NCBI GenBank assembly: GCA_027452165.1
Contig: DAIDGX010000023.1
Coordinates: 1-64,000, forward strand
Length of the DNA stretch: 64,000 nt
Direction of reading: 5' to 3'
DNA from: Vulcanimicrobiota bacterium
Lineage (GTDB): Bacteria; Vulcanimicrobiota; Vulcanimicrobiia; Vulcanimicrobiales; Vulcanimicrobiaceae
Shown here piece after piece: positions 1 to 8,592 of this stretch (its first letter is position 1; every line of letters begins with the position of its first letter). The notes below the pieces were generated by a model, which had not been told where the DNA came from, ran no database searches, and was given only the letters and a program-made list of their open reading frames with translations. The position numbers and the translations under genes are program-made.

Positions 1-2455
1 GCTCGCCCTCGGTCACGCGCACCATACGGCGTCGTAGCGGGGCCTGTACCTCCACGTCGGCATTCCCCGAGAGCGCGTCGGAGATCTCCGTCGCACGCTC
101 GATAACGGCCTCCGGCAAGCCGGCCATCCGCGCCACCTCGATCCCGAACGACCGCGATGAACTCCCTGGTTGCACGCGATGCGAAAAGACCGGCGCGCCG
201 CCGCGGGCCGTATTCTCAACCGCCGTGATATGGTAATTCGCAACCAGGTTCCAATGATCGGCGAGCGCGCAAAGCTCGTGGAAGTGCGTGGCGAAGATCG
301 CCATCGGCGCCTGCGCTTCGAGACCGAGCAGGTACTCGCAGATGGCCTGCGCGATCGAGAGCCCGTCGATGGTGCCCGTGCCGCGCCCCACCTCGTCGAT
401 CAGAAGCAACGAGCGGCGCGTGGAGCGGCGCAGGATGTTGGCTGCTTCGGCCATCTCCATGTAAAACGTCGATTGCCCCGATGCGAGATCGTCGCCGGCG
501 CCGATGCGCGTGAAGATGCGGTCCACCACACCCAAGCGCATCGAGCGGGCCGGAACGAACGATCCAAGCTGAGCCATGATCACGAGCAAGCCCGCTTGAC
601 GCAAGTACGTCGATTTGCCGCCCATATTCGGACCGGTCAAGAGGATGAAGCGGTGCGCATCGGCGCGGAGACGCAGGTCGTTCGGCACGAAGTTCGTGCG
701 CAGGATCGCCTCCATCACTGGATGCCGCCCGTCGACGATCTCGATCTCGCTCGCCTCGTCGAAGGATGGGCGCACGTAGCCGCGTTCGGCCGCGCACTGG
801 GCCAACGCCCCGAAGACGTCGATCTCGGCGATGGCCTCCGCGGCGGCCAGCAGGTCGTCAACGCGCGCCGCGACGCGTTCGATCAACGCGTCGTAGAGGC
901 GCGCCTCGAGACGCTCCTGTCGCGCTTGCGCCGTACTGATCGCAAGCTCGAGCTCCTTGAGCTCCGGGGTAATGAAACGCTCGCCGTTCGTAAGCGTCTG
1001 CTTGCGCACGTAGTCCGGCGGCACATTCGCTACGGCCCCCTTGCTGATCTCGATTGCGTAGCCGAAGGCACTCGCGTACTTGATCTTGAGCGATTTGATA
1101 CCGGTGCGTTCGCGCTCGCGTTCCTCGAGCTCCGAGAGGCGCGTACGCGCGTCCGTGCGCAGGCTCACGCACTCGGCGAGTTCCGGATCGGCGCCGGGGC
1201 GTATGACACCACCCTCGCCGAGTTGCGCGGGCGGCTCATCGACGAGCGTTCGCTGCAGGTCATCGTGGAGGTCATCGAAGCCTTGCACGCGCGCCACGCT
1301 TGCCGCGAGCGCCGCCGGTACGACCGAAGCGAGCGGCCGGATCACCTCGAGCGTGCGCCGCAGCGAGGCAAGGTCGCGCGGAAGCGCGCGACGGAAGCGC
1401 ACCTTCTGTGCGATGCGTTCGATGTCGAAACATCCCTTCAATATCTCACGCGTCGCGTCACGCCGCGCGTGCTCGTCGAGCATCGCTTGCACGGCGTCGT
1501 GCCGAGCCGCGATCGCATCGCGCTCGACGAGTGGCGCAACGATCCAACGGCCAAGCATCCGCGAACCCATCGTCGTCGCGCACGCATCGAGCGTAGCAAG
1601 GAGCGTCGCACGCGGGTTCGCGCCCTGCGCGCGGTTCAGTTCCAGGTTTTTGCGCGTAGCAGGATCGAGCACCAGAAACTGCCGCCGGTGATAGAACTGC
1701 GGCGCTTGCAGGCCATTGGCTCCGTTGGTGATTCCGGTCTTTCGCACGAACTCGCCGAGCGCGTCGAGCGCGCGCTGCATTGCGCTTGCCTCTTCGAGCG
1801 AAAACCCGTCGATTTCGAGCCGCTCGCGCGCCGCGACGAGGCCGATCGCGGGAGCCGCGAGGCGCGCACCGAGCGCTTCGAGCGCCGCTCCCATCGTTGC
1901 GCGCAGATCGGTCGGGAGATCGGCCACGATCTCGGCGGGACCGATGCGGCCGAGCTCGGCGAGCATATCGTCGTAGGCGCTCTCCCCGCCGATCGCGGTC
2001 GCCGCGGTATAGCCCGTCGAAACATCGGCGTACGCGATGGCGAACGTCTCTCCGATGCGGCCGACGGCGGCAAGGTAGTTATGGGATTTGCCGTCGAGCA
2101 ATTGTTCTTCGATCAGCGTTCCCGGCGTGACCAGCCGGACGACGTCCCGGCGGGTCAATCTATTGGGAACCGGGGCCTCCAATTGTTCGGCAAGCGCCAC
2201 GATGAAGCGCTGCTGGACGAGTTTGTGTAGATAACCCGAAAGCGCATGATGCGGTACGCCCGCCATCGCTACACGGCGACCGCCGCCGGCCTCTTTGCTC
2301 GTCAGCGCGATCGCAAGCGCGCGCGCGGCGGTCTCGGCGTCATCGCCGTACGCTTCGTAGAAGTCGCCGACGCGCATCAGCAACAGCGATTCGGGATGCT
2401 TGGCTTTCAGCCCGAAGTACTGTTCGAGCATCGGCGAAAACTTGACGTCGCTCAC
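1..2455 (-). CDS. mutS: DNA mismatch repair ATPase MutS (3' end beyond window)
   Basis: MutS binds base mismatches as a dimer and recruits MutL in an ATP-dependent way. Reading the minus strand from a GTG at 2455 gives about 818 residues before the window edge, against roughly 850-880 for the family, so only the C-terminal tail is missing. The N-terminal mismatch-recognition part is recognisable (LEQYFGLKAKHP, then LLMRVGDFYEAYGDDA). The ATPase carries Walker A GPNMGGKST near 612-638, the Walker B stretch LLLIDEVGRGTG near 375-415 and the ATHFHEL segment near 275-310. The gene starts 5 bases after the miaB stop on the same strand, so miaB and mutS are probably co-transcribed. No catalytic residue looks altered. 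The plus-strand open frame across the region is a high-GC shadow. Confidence 0.96.
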   Translation of the reverse strand, partial: MSDVKFSPMLEQYFGLKAKHPESLLLMRVGDFYEAYGDDAETAARALAIALTSKEAGGGRRVAMAGVPHHALSGYLHKLVQQRFIVALAEQLEAPVPNRLTRRDVVRLVTPGTLIEEQLLDGKSHNYLAAVGRIGETFAIAYADVSTGYTAATAIGGESAYDDMLAELGRIGPAEIVADLPTDLRATMGAALEALGARLAAPAIGLVAARERLEIDGFSLEEASAMQRALDALGEFVRKTGITNGANGLQAPQFYHRRQFLVLDPATRKNLELNRAQGANPRATLLATLDACATTMGSRMLGRWIVAPLVERDAIAARHDAVQAMLDEHARRDATREILKGCFDIERIAQKVRFRRALPRDLASLRRTLEVIRPLASVVPAALAASVARVQGFDDLHDDLQRTLVDEPPAQLGEGGVIRPGADPELAECVSLRTDARTRLSELEERERERTGIKSLKIKYASAFGYAIEISKGAVANVPPDYVRKQTLTNGERFITPELKELELAISTAQARQERLEARLYDALIERVAARVDDLLAAAEAIAEIDVFGALAQCAAERGYVRPSFDEASEIEIVDGRHPVMEAILRTNFVPNDLRLRADAHRFILLTGPNMGGKSTYLRQAGLLVIMAQLGSFVPARSMRLGVVDRIFTRIGAGDDLASGQSTFYMEMAEAANILRRSTRRSLLLIDEVGRGTGTIDGLSIAQAICEYLLGLEAQAPMAIFATHFHELCALADHWNLVANYHITAVENTARGGAPVFSHRVQPGSSSRSFGIEVARMAGLPEAVIERATEISDALSGNADVEVQAPLRRRMVRVTEGE

Positions 2456-2460
2456 GCTCG

Positions 2461-3879
2461 TTACAGCAGCGAGATCATGGGGAGCGCGACCCGCGTTCCC
2501 GGATCGGCGTAGCGTTCAGCCCGGCGGACGATCGAGCCGGTGCAGCCCCACACGTGCGCGGTTTCGACGGCAATGTCGAGCCACGGCTCGCGCGCGTAGA
2601 GCGCCTCGTCGTAGTCGGGTGGCATCGGCGCGATCACGGTAACGTTATCGAGCGCCTTGGCCGCGAGCTTCGTTGCGTCTTTCTTCGAAGGCCCCTGAAT
2701 CAAACAGCGCACGGTCGAGCCGATTTTGCGATCGTGATAGGTTCGCGTTGCCGCGTTTTGCGCATCGACAAGCCGCGCAAAACGCGCCGAAGACACCTCG
2801 GCCGGAACCTGTTCCCAACGCGCAGCCGGCGTGCCGCGCCGTATCGAATAGATGAACATGAAGGCGTTTGCGAAGAGGCCGGTCTTCACGTAGTCGAGCG
2901 TCGCTTCGAAATCATCGTCGGTCTCGCCGGGAAACCCGACGATGATATCGGTCGTGATCGCCCAGGCGGGCAGATACCGCCGGATCAGCGCAACCTTCTC
3001 CTCGAACTGCGCGCGGGTGTATTTGCGATTCATACGCCGAAGCATCGCGTCGCTGCCGGACTGCAGCGGTAGATGCACGCGCGCGTTCAATTGCGGCACG
3101 GTGGCGAGATCGGCGATCACCTTTTCGGTAAAGTCCTTCGGATGCGGCGAGATGAAGGTGAGCCGTTCGAGTCCCGGCAATGCAGCGGCGGCTTTGCATA
3201 GATCGCCGAAGTCCTCGCCGGTCGCCGGATCCCTCCATGCGTTGACCGTCTGGCCGACGAGCATCACCTCGCGGGCACCCGCGGCTACGTGCGCCACGAC
3301 CTCGTCGAGAATCTCGCGCATCGGGCGGTGATCGAACCGGCCGCGCACGTGCGGCACGATGCAGAACGTGCAATAGTACGAACAGCCGCGCTGCACGGTG
3401 ACGAACCCGCGCAGATGCGAAAACCCGTCGGTCACCGCGTCGGCGGTACCGCCGAGCGGCATCATCAACGCCCGTTCGAGGCCCACGTCGTCGCCCTCGT
3501 CCGTGTCCTGCACCCGTGCAAACGACGGCTGCCACTGCGCCAAACGATCGCCGAGCTCGACGAGTTCCTTCGTGCCAAAGACCGCATCGACGTGCGGCGC
3601 GACCTGCTGCATGCGGTCACGGTCCTGCTCCGCGAGACACCCCATCACCACCAGCCGCACGCCGGGATCGCTCTCTTTGAGCACCTTGAAATGGTTCATC
3701 CGGCCGTACGCACGGCGCTCGGCGTTATCGCGCACGGTGCAGGTATTGAGCAACAGCACGTTCGCCTCTTCGGGCTTCGAGGCGATGTCGTAGCCGGCTT
3801 CCGCCGCGCGATCGGCGATATACTGCGAGTCGGCTTCGTTCATCTGACAGCCGAAGGTTTCGATATAGATTTTGGACAT
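2461..3879 (-). CDS. miaB: tRNA-2-methylthio-N6-dimethylallyladenosine synthase MiaB
   Basis: Radical-SAM methylthiotransferase that thiomethylates i6A37 of tRNAs. The chosen ATG at 3879 gives 472 residues, a normal MiaB length, beginning MSKIYIETFGCQMNEADS, which is the N-terminal methylthiotransferase domain with its first cluster cysteine. The radical-SAM cysteines appear as CSYYCTFC (CxxxCxxC), followed by VPHVRG, and the C-terminal TRAM region follows. The frame stays open upstream to 4302, but that part overlaps der on the other strand and has no family similarity. An in-frame ATG at 3897 is an alternative start. The gene is divergent from der across about 85 bases and lies just upstream of mutS. 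A MiaB-type rather than RimO or MtaB-type assignment is by overall motif resemblance. Confidence 0.93.
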   Translation of the reverse strand: MSKIYIETFGCQMNEADSQYIADRAAEAGYDIASKPEEANVLLLNTCTVRDNAERRAYGRMNHFKVLKESDPGVRLVVMGCLAEQDRDRMQQVAPHVDAVFGTKELVELGDRLAQWQPSFARVQDTDEGDDVGLERALMMPLGGTADAVTDGFSHLRGFVTVQRGCSYYCTFCIVPHVRGRFDHRPMREILDEVVAHVAAGAREVMLVGQTVNAWRDPATGEDFGDLCKAAAALPGLERLTFISPHPKDFTEKVIADLATVPQLNARVHLPLQSGSDAMLRRMNRKYTRAQFEEKVALIRRYLPAWAITTDIIVGFPGETDDDFEATLDYVKTGLFANAFMFIYSIRRGTPAARWEQVPAEVSSARFARLVDAQNAATRTYHDRKIGSTVRCLIQGPSKKDATKLAAKALDNVTVIAPMPPDYDEALYAREPWLDIAVETAHVWGCTGSIVRRAERYADPGTRVALPMISLL

Positions 3880-3963
3880 GGTGGCGTCCGAAGCCATTCG
3901 CTCCACGCGGTTCCTCCTCCGGTCGCGTGGGGGTCGGTCGCGGGGACTCCGAATGGAGAGCCC

Positions 3964-5352
3964 GTGCAACTCCGTGAACCCGCCGACGGCGCAATGCTGC
4001 GCCCGGCCACCGTCGCCATCATCGGCCGGCCCAACGTCGGCAAGAGCGCGCTCTTCAACCGCCTGATCGGCCAACGCCTTGCCATCGTCGAGGATACCCC
4101 AGGTGTAACCCGGGATCGCCTCTACGCGATCTGCGAGTGGCGAGGGCGAACCTTTAGCATGGTCGATACGGCGGGCATCGACCCCGACGCCGACGCGGCC
4201 CACGGCGATCGGTTCGCCGATGCTACCCGCCGCCAAGCCGAGGCCGCCGCGGCCGAGGCCGACGTCGTGGTCTTTGTCGTCGATGCCCAGACCGGATTGC
4301 ATCCCCTCGACGAGGACGTGGCCGCGATTCTCCGCAACAAGCGTCGACCGATGGTTCTCGTGGCGAACAAGTGCGAGTCACCGAGCGCTGCCGCGTCGAT
4401 CTATGCCGAGTTTGCCCGGATCGGGATGGGCGAGCCCGTCGCGGTCTCGGCGATCCACGGCGAGGGGACGGGCGACCTGCTCGACCGGATCGCCGATCTG
4501 CTCCCGCCGAGCGCTCCCGACGCGCTCCCCGAGGGCGAATTGGCACTTGCGATCATCGGACGCCCGAACGTTGGAAAGAGCTCGCTCTTGAACGCGATGA
4601 TCGGCGAAGAACGCGCGATCGTCTCCGACGTTCCCGGCACCACGCGTGACGCCATCGATACGATCCTCACCTGGCACGATCGTAAGATTCGCTTGATCGA
4701 CACCGCGGGGGTCCGCAAGAAACCCGAGGCGCACGGCGCGATCGAATACTACGCCGCGCTGCGATCGTTGAACGCGATCTCGCGTTGCGACATCGCCATC
4801 CTCGTCTTCGACTCGATGCTCGGCGTAACCGCGCAGGATCGTCGCCTCGCCGGCATCGCAATCGAAGAGCGCAAAGGCCTCATCATCGTCGGCAACAAGT
4901 GGGATCTCGCGCTGGAACAACAGGGTGAGTACAGCCAAGGCGAACTCTCGAATGTCATTCACGATCTGATCCCGTTTGCAAAATTCGCACCGATCACGTT
5001 TCTCTCGGCCAAAACCAAGCGCCGTTTGGGGAGTTTGATGCCGGTCGTTAACAAGGTCGCAGAAAATCTTGATCGGCGCATCGCAACCGCACCGCTCAAC
5101 TCTCTGATCCGCGACGCCGTCCTCGCGCATCCGGCGCCGGCGGTTAGCGGCAAGCTCTTCAAGGTGTACTACGCCTCCCAACCTGCCGTACATCCCCCGG
5201 TCTTCGTCTTCCACTGCAACGATCCGGATCTCGTTCAACCGTCTTATAAGCGGTTCTTGGAGAACACCATTCGGCAACATCACGACTTCGAGGGCGTTCC
5301 CCTGACGCTCGAATTCCGCGCTCGCCGCGATAACGAGCAGGACGACGGGTAG
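3964..5352 (+). CDS. der: ribosome-associated double-era GTPase Der (EngA)
   Basis: Essential GTPase for 50S ribosomal subunit assembly. The 462-residue product has two tandem G domains and a C-terminal KH-like domain, the normal Der plan. G domain 1 starts VAIIGRPNVGKSALFNRL with DTAGID and NKCES. G domain 2 starts LAIIGRPNVGKSSLLNAM with DTAGVRKK and NKWD. The KH-like region ends in RARRDNEQDDG. A GTG at 3964 is preferred because GGAG lies 5 bases upstream (3955-3958). An ATG at 3994 is the alternative and loses only ten residues. plsY follows after 17 bases, so der and plsY probably form one transcript. Confidence 0.95.
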   Translation: MQLREPADGAMLRPATVAIIGRPNVGKSALFNRLIGQRLAIVEDTPGVTRDRLYAICEWRGRTFSMVDTAGIDPDADAAHGDRFADATRRQAEAAAAEADVVVFVVDAQTGLHPLDEDVAAILRNKRRPMVLVANKCESPSAAASIYAEFARIGMGEPVAVSAIHGEGTGDLLDRIADLLPPSAPDALPEGELALAIIGRPNVGKSSLLNAMIGEERAIVSDVPGTTRDAIDTILTWHDRKIRLIDTAGVRKKPEAHGAIEYYAALRSLNAISRCDIAILVFDSMLGVTAQDRRLAGIAIEERKGLIIVGNKWDLALEQQGEYSQGELSNVIHDLIPFAKFAPITFLSAKTKRRLGSLMPVVNKVAENLDRRIATAPLNSLIRDAVLAHPAPAVSGKLFKVYYASQPAVHPPVFVFHCNDPDLVQPSYKRFLENTIRQHHDFEGVPLTLEFRARRDNEQDDG

Positions 5353-5369
5353 GGCGGCGCGCAGCAACC

Positions 5370-5984
5370 ATGGTGCTCCCGCTTCTGGTTCGATTAGCAA
5401 CGGCGCTCGTTGCATTTCTCGTAGGCTCGATTCCGTTCGGGTACGTAATCGGCCACCTTTTCTACCGTACCGACATCCGTAAATCGGGTTCGGGCAACAT
5501 CGGCGCGATGAACGCGCTGCGCACGCTCGGCAAGACGGGTGCCGCCGCGGTCTTGCTGCTCGATGCAGCCAAGGGCGTGATCCCAACGCTCGTCGCCGCG
5601 CACTACTCCGACACGCTCGCGAGCATCGCTGCAGCATGCGCGGTGCTCGGCCACTGCTACTCACCGTGGCTGCGCTGGAAGGGCGGCAAAGGCGTCGCAA
5701 CGGCGCTCGGCGCGATCTTCGCGATCTCGTGGCCGGCCGGACTGATCGTCGTGGCGGGCTGGGTCGTCGGCGCGCTCATCATCACGCGTTACTCGTCGGT
5801 CGGCTCGATGCTCGCGAACCTGGCGGCGCCGTTTGCGCTCTATTTTTTCACGCGTTCGATCCCCGAAACGATCTTCGGCATCTTCGTCGCGGTGTTCGTG
5901 ATCTACACCCATCGCGAAAACCTGGAACGCCTACGCAGCGGCACCGAGAATCCCATCTCCCTTTTCGCAAAGAAAGCCCACTAG
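5370..5984 (+). CDS. plsY: glycerol-3-phosphate acyltransferase PlsY
   Basis: Inner-membrane enzyme that transfers acyl groups from acyl-phosphate to glycerol-3-phosphate, the first step of phospholipid synthesis. The 204-residue product is almost entirely membrane segments and shows the family motifs: VGSIPFGYVIGH near the N-terminus, RKSGSGNIGAMNALRTLG (motif 1), and LGHCYSPWLRWKGGKGVATALG (motif 2/3, lysine and glycine-rich acyl-phosphate loop). The C-terminal YTHRENLERLRSGTEN is also typical. It lies downstream of der and 13 bases upstream of a flagellin gene. No strong ribosome-binding site is visible before the ATG. Confidence 0.95.
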   Translation: MVLPLLVRLATALVAFLVGSIPFGYVIGHLFYRTDIRKSGSGNIGAMNALRTLGKTGAAAVLLLDAAKGVIPTLVAAHYSDTLASIAAACAVLGHCYSPWLRWKGGKGVATALGAIFAISWPAGLIVVAGWVVGALIITRYSSVGSMLANLAAPFALYFFTRSIPETIFGIFVAVFVIYTHRENLERLRSGTENPISLFAKKAH

Positions 5985-5997
5985 CGAGCCTGCTGCC

Positions 5998-7929
5998 ATG
6001 GGTGGCTTCAGCATTGCGAACAATCTGAATTCCGACGCGATCGAGTTGAATCTGCGCCGGGCACAGGCACGTTTGGCGCAGAGTTCGCGCGAACTCTCGA
6101 GCGGATTGCGCATCGAGAGCGCCGCCGACGACCCGTCGGGGCTGGCGATTTCGCAAGGGTTACAGACACGCGTCGATGCGTTCAACGGCGCCTCGCAAAA
6201 CGTCACGAACGCACGCAATGCCGCTGCTGTCGCCGACGGTGCGCTCTCTACCGTTACGAACATCCTACTACGCATTCGCTCGATCGCGGTGAACGCAGCG
6301 TCCTCGATCTCGAGCACGCAGGATCGCGCCGATTTGCAAACGGAGATCGCCGCCCTTCTCGACGAGATCAACCGCATCTCGCAAAACACCAATTTCAACG
6401 GGCAACCGCTGCTCGATGGTAGCCACTCGGGGTTCGTTCCCGCGCAAGCTGCGAGTCTCGACGTCACCGCCAACACCGTGCTCGCTTCATCGTCGAGCAT
6501 AGCGGGCAGCGGCTTGCTCCTGGCAAGCGCCGTTTTTACGACGCAAGCCTTGCAGCCCACGATCTATTTCCGCATCCTCCAGAACGTCACGGCATCCCCG
6601 GCCGCGCAGACAGTGAAGGTCAGCGACGCAGCCTACATTCAACCCGGCAGCATCTTCTCGCTCGACGGCGCGACCGTCACCGTGCAGTCCGTCGATGCTG
6701 CCAACGGCACGGTCAACGCCGTCTTCTCGACCAACGTAGCCACGGGCGATCTGGCGAGTTCGATCTTGAACGCCAACAGCGTCGGCGCGATCGCCGTCGG
6801 CACGCAACTTGTCACGCTGAACAGCTCGTCGCAGCCGCTCTATGCCGGAGAGACCTTACAGGTTGATTACGGCACCTTTGCCACGAACGAAGTCGTCGTC
6901 GTCCAGAAAGTGATGAGCCCCTCGAGTTTCATCGCCACCTTTACCAAACCGCACGCCGCCAACGCGAGTTTCTTCAACATCAACGGCACCTTCATCAGCG
7001 GCGGGTTCGGGCCGGGAAACTTCTCGTTCAATTTCGGCGGCACGCCGACCGACGGTGCACCGATCGGTTCGACGGCATACGTCGTCGAGACGACCAACGG
7101 TAACTTTCCGCCGCCGAACGGAACGACGACGCAGGTCGTCGCGACGGGTACGGTGATCGGTGGCAGCGTCGCATCAACGACGATCAACTTTCCGACAAAA
7201 ATCCCGAACTATTTCGGCGGGGCGTGGGAGGTGCTCACTGCCCTCGGCTACGGCTCGACACCCCTTGTCAGCACGCAAGACGGCACGATCAAACTGCAGG
7301 TCGTCAACACCGGCGTCAGCATAGCGGTGCAGGAGACGTACTACGATACCGCGTCGCAGACGGCTGTAACCTCACCCTATCTGCTCGCGCCGAACGAACG
7401 CGCATTGCTCTTCGACGGCGTCTATACGACGATCGGCAACGTGAGCGCAAACGACGTCGGTTCAACGGCCTACATAAAGGTGCATCAGGCAAGCGCCGCG
7501 ATTACCGCCGCGAACCAGCCCGCGCTCTCGGTACTCTCGGGCTCCGAGGAAGGCGATGCGATCGACCTTGGCCTGCCCTCGGTCTCGACCGCGAGCCTGC
7601 GCATCTCGAGCGTCACCGTGGTAGCGCCGAACGGCGGCGATCCCACCATCGCGGCCCAGGACACGATCGGCCAGATCGACTACGCCCTCGCAAGCGTGCT
7701 CGGCACCCGGGCCCAGCTCGGCGCGACGATCGTGCGGCTGGGCGAGGATGCGCAAAACGACGATACCGCCGCCGTGAACCTCCAGAGCGCCGAATCCTCC
7801 ATCCGGGACGCCAATATCGGTGCCGCGTCGAGCGAATACACCCTCGCCGAGACCAACGTGCAGGTGGGCCTGCAAATCCTCGCGCAGGCCAACGCACTTC
7901 CCGAGCAGGTCCTCAAGCTTTTCCGATAG
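5998..7929 (+). CDS. flagellin-like protein with a large central domain
   Basis: Extracellular filament protein of the flagellin family, 643 residues. The N-terminal about 140 residues carry the conserved D0/D1 helices (SRELSSGLRIESAADDPSGL, then QNTNFNGQPLLDG). The C-terminal about 85 residues carry the matching D1/D0 helices (IDYALASVLGTRAQLGA, then SEYTLAETNVQVGLQILAQA). Between them lies about 400 residues rich in Thr, Val, Ser and Asn, predicted to be beta-rich surface-exposed D2/D3 material, so the protein is longer than the common 270-500 residues. No other flagellar gene is in the window, so assembly genes must be elsewhere. A non-flagellar filament role cannot be excluded. It sits between plsY and EF-P on the same strand. 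Confidence 0.85.
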   Translation: MGGFSIANNLNSDAIELNLRRAQARLAQSSRELSSGLRIESAADDPSGLAISQGLQTRVDAFNGASQNVTNARNAAAVADGALSTVTNILLRIRSIAVNAASSISSTQDRADLQTEIAALLDEINRISQNTNFNGQPLLDGSHSGFVPAQAASLDVTANTVLASSSSIAGSGLLLASAVFTTQALQPTIYFRILQNVTASPAAQTVKVSDAAYIQPGSIFSLDGATVTVQSVDAANGTVNAVFSTNVATGDLASSILNANSVGAIAVGTQLVTLNSSSQPLYAGETLQVDYGTFATNEVVVVQKVMSPSSFIATFTKPHAANASFFNINGTFISGGFGPGNFSFNFGGTPTDGAPIGSTAYVVETTNGNFPPPNGTTTQVVATGTVIGGSVASTTINFPTKIPNYFGGAWEVLTALGYGSTPLVSTQDGTIKLQVVNTGVSIAVQETYYDTASQTAVTSPYLLAPNERALLFDGVYTTIGNVSANDVGSTAYIKVHQASAAITAANQPALSVLSGSEEGDAIDLGLPSVSTASLRISSVTVVAPNGGDPTIAAQDTIGQIDYALASVLGTRAQLGATIVRLGEDAQNDDTAAVNLQSAESSIRDANIGAASSEYTLAETNVQVGLQILAQANALPEQVLKLFR

Positions 7930-7980
7930 GGAGGCCGCGCGGTAGGGCTATCGGTCCCGATGCCCGTATTGCCCCGGGTC

Positions 7981-8541
7981 ATGATTTCGTCGAACGATCT
8001 CCGCAACGGCGTCACCATCCTCGTTGACGGCCAACTTTGGACCGTCATCGAGTTTCTGCATGTGAAGCCGGGTAAGGGCGCCGCCTTCGTGCGCACCCGC
8101 CTCAAGAACGTCAAGACCGGCACTACGCTCGAACGCACCTTCCGCGCGGGCGAAAAGCTCGAACGCGCTACGGTCGAAAACCGCCAGATGCAGATGCTCT
8201 ACAACGATGCCGACGGCTTCCATTTCATGGACCAGGAGTCGTTCGAGAACTATACGATGCAACGCGATCTGATCGGGGATCCCGCCGACTTCCTCAAGGA
8301 CGGCATGATCGTCGATGTGCAGTTGCACGAAGGTGTGCCGATCGGCGTCGATCTGCCGCCGCACGTCGAACTGCGCATCGTCGAGACCGATCCGGGCTTC
8401 AAGGGCGACACCGCGACGAACACGGGCAAGCCGGCAAAACTCGAGACCGGCGCCATCGTCAACGTACCGCTCTTCGTAAACCCCGACGACGTGATCCGCA
8501 TCGACACGCGCGACCGTCGCTACGTCGGCCGCGTCAGCTAG
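7981..8541 (+). CDS. efp: translation elongation factor P
   Basis: EF-P enters the ribosomal E site and relieves stalling at polyproline stretches. From the ATG at 7981 the protein has 186 residues and starts MISSNDLRNG, the usual EF-P beginning. An in-frame ATG at 7960 would add seven residues, and neither start has a clear ribosome-binding site. The KOW-like domain 1 carries the loop KPGKGAAF with the lysine (residue 32 by this start) at the position that is beta-lysylated, or otherwise modified, in other bacteria. Domains 2 and 3 follow, ending DTRDRRYVGRVS. Polyproline proteins in this window, such as the stalk/barrel protein at 27366, are the kind of client it serves. Confidence 0.95.
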   Translation: MISSNDLRNGVTILVDGQLWTVIEFLHVKPGKGAAFVRTRLKNVKTGTTLERTFRAGEKLERATVENRQMQMLYNDADGFHFMDQESFENYTMQRDLIGDPADFLKDGMIVDVQLHEGVPIGVDLPPHVELRIVETDPGFKGDTATNTGKPAKLETGAIVNVPLFVNPDDVIRIDTRDRRYVGRVS

Positions 8542-8592
8542 ACCAGCTTCCGAGTTCGCTCGCGCATCGGCGCGCGAGATAGGAGAACGCAC

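Noticed and set aside
170-2230. 686-codon plus-strand frame across mutS
   Set aside because: It is the reverse-strand shadow of mutS, whose ATPase motifs are intact on the minus strand. Arg/His/Leu-rich nonsense composition is typical of such shadows in GC-rich DNA.
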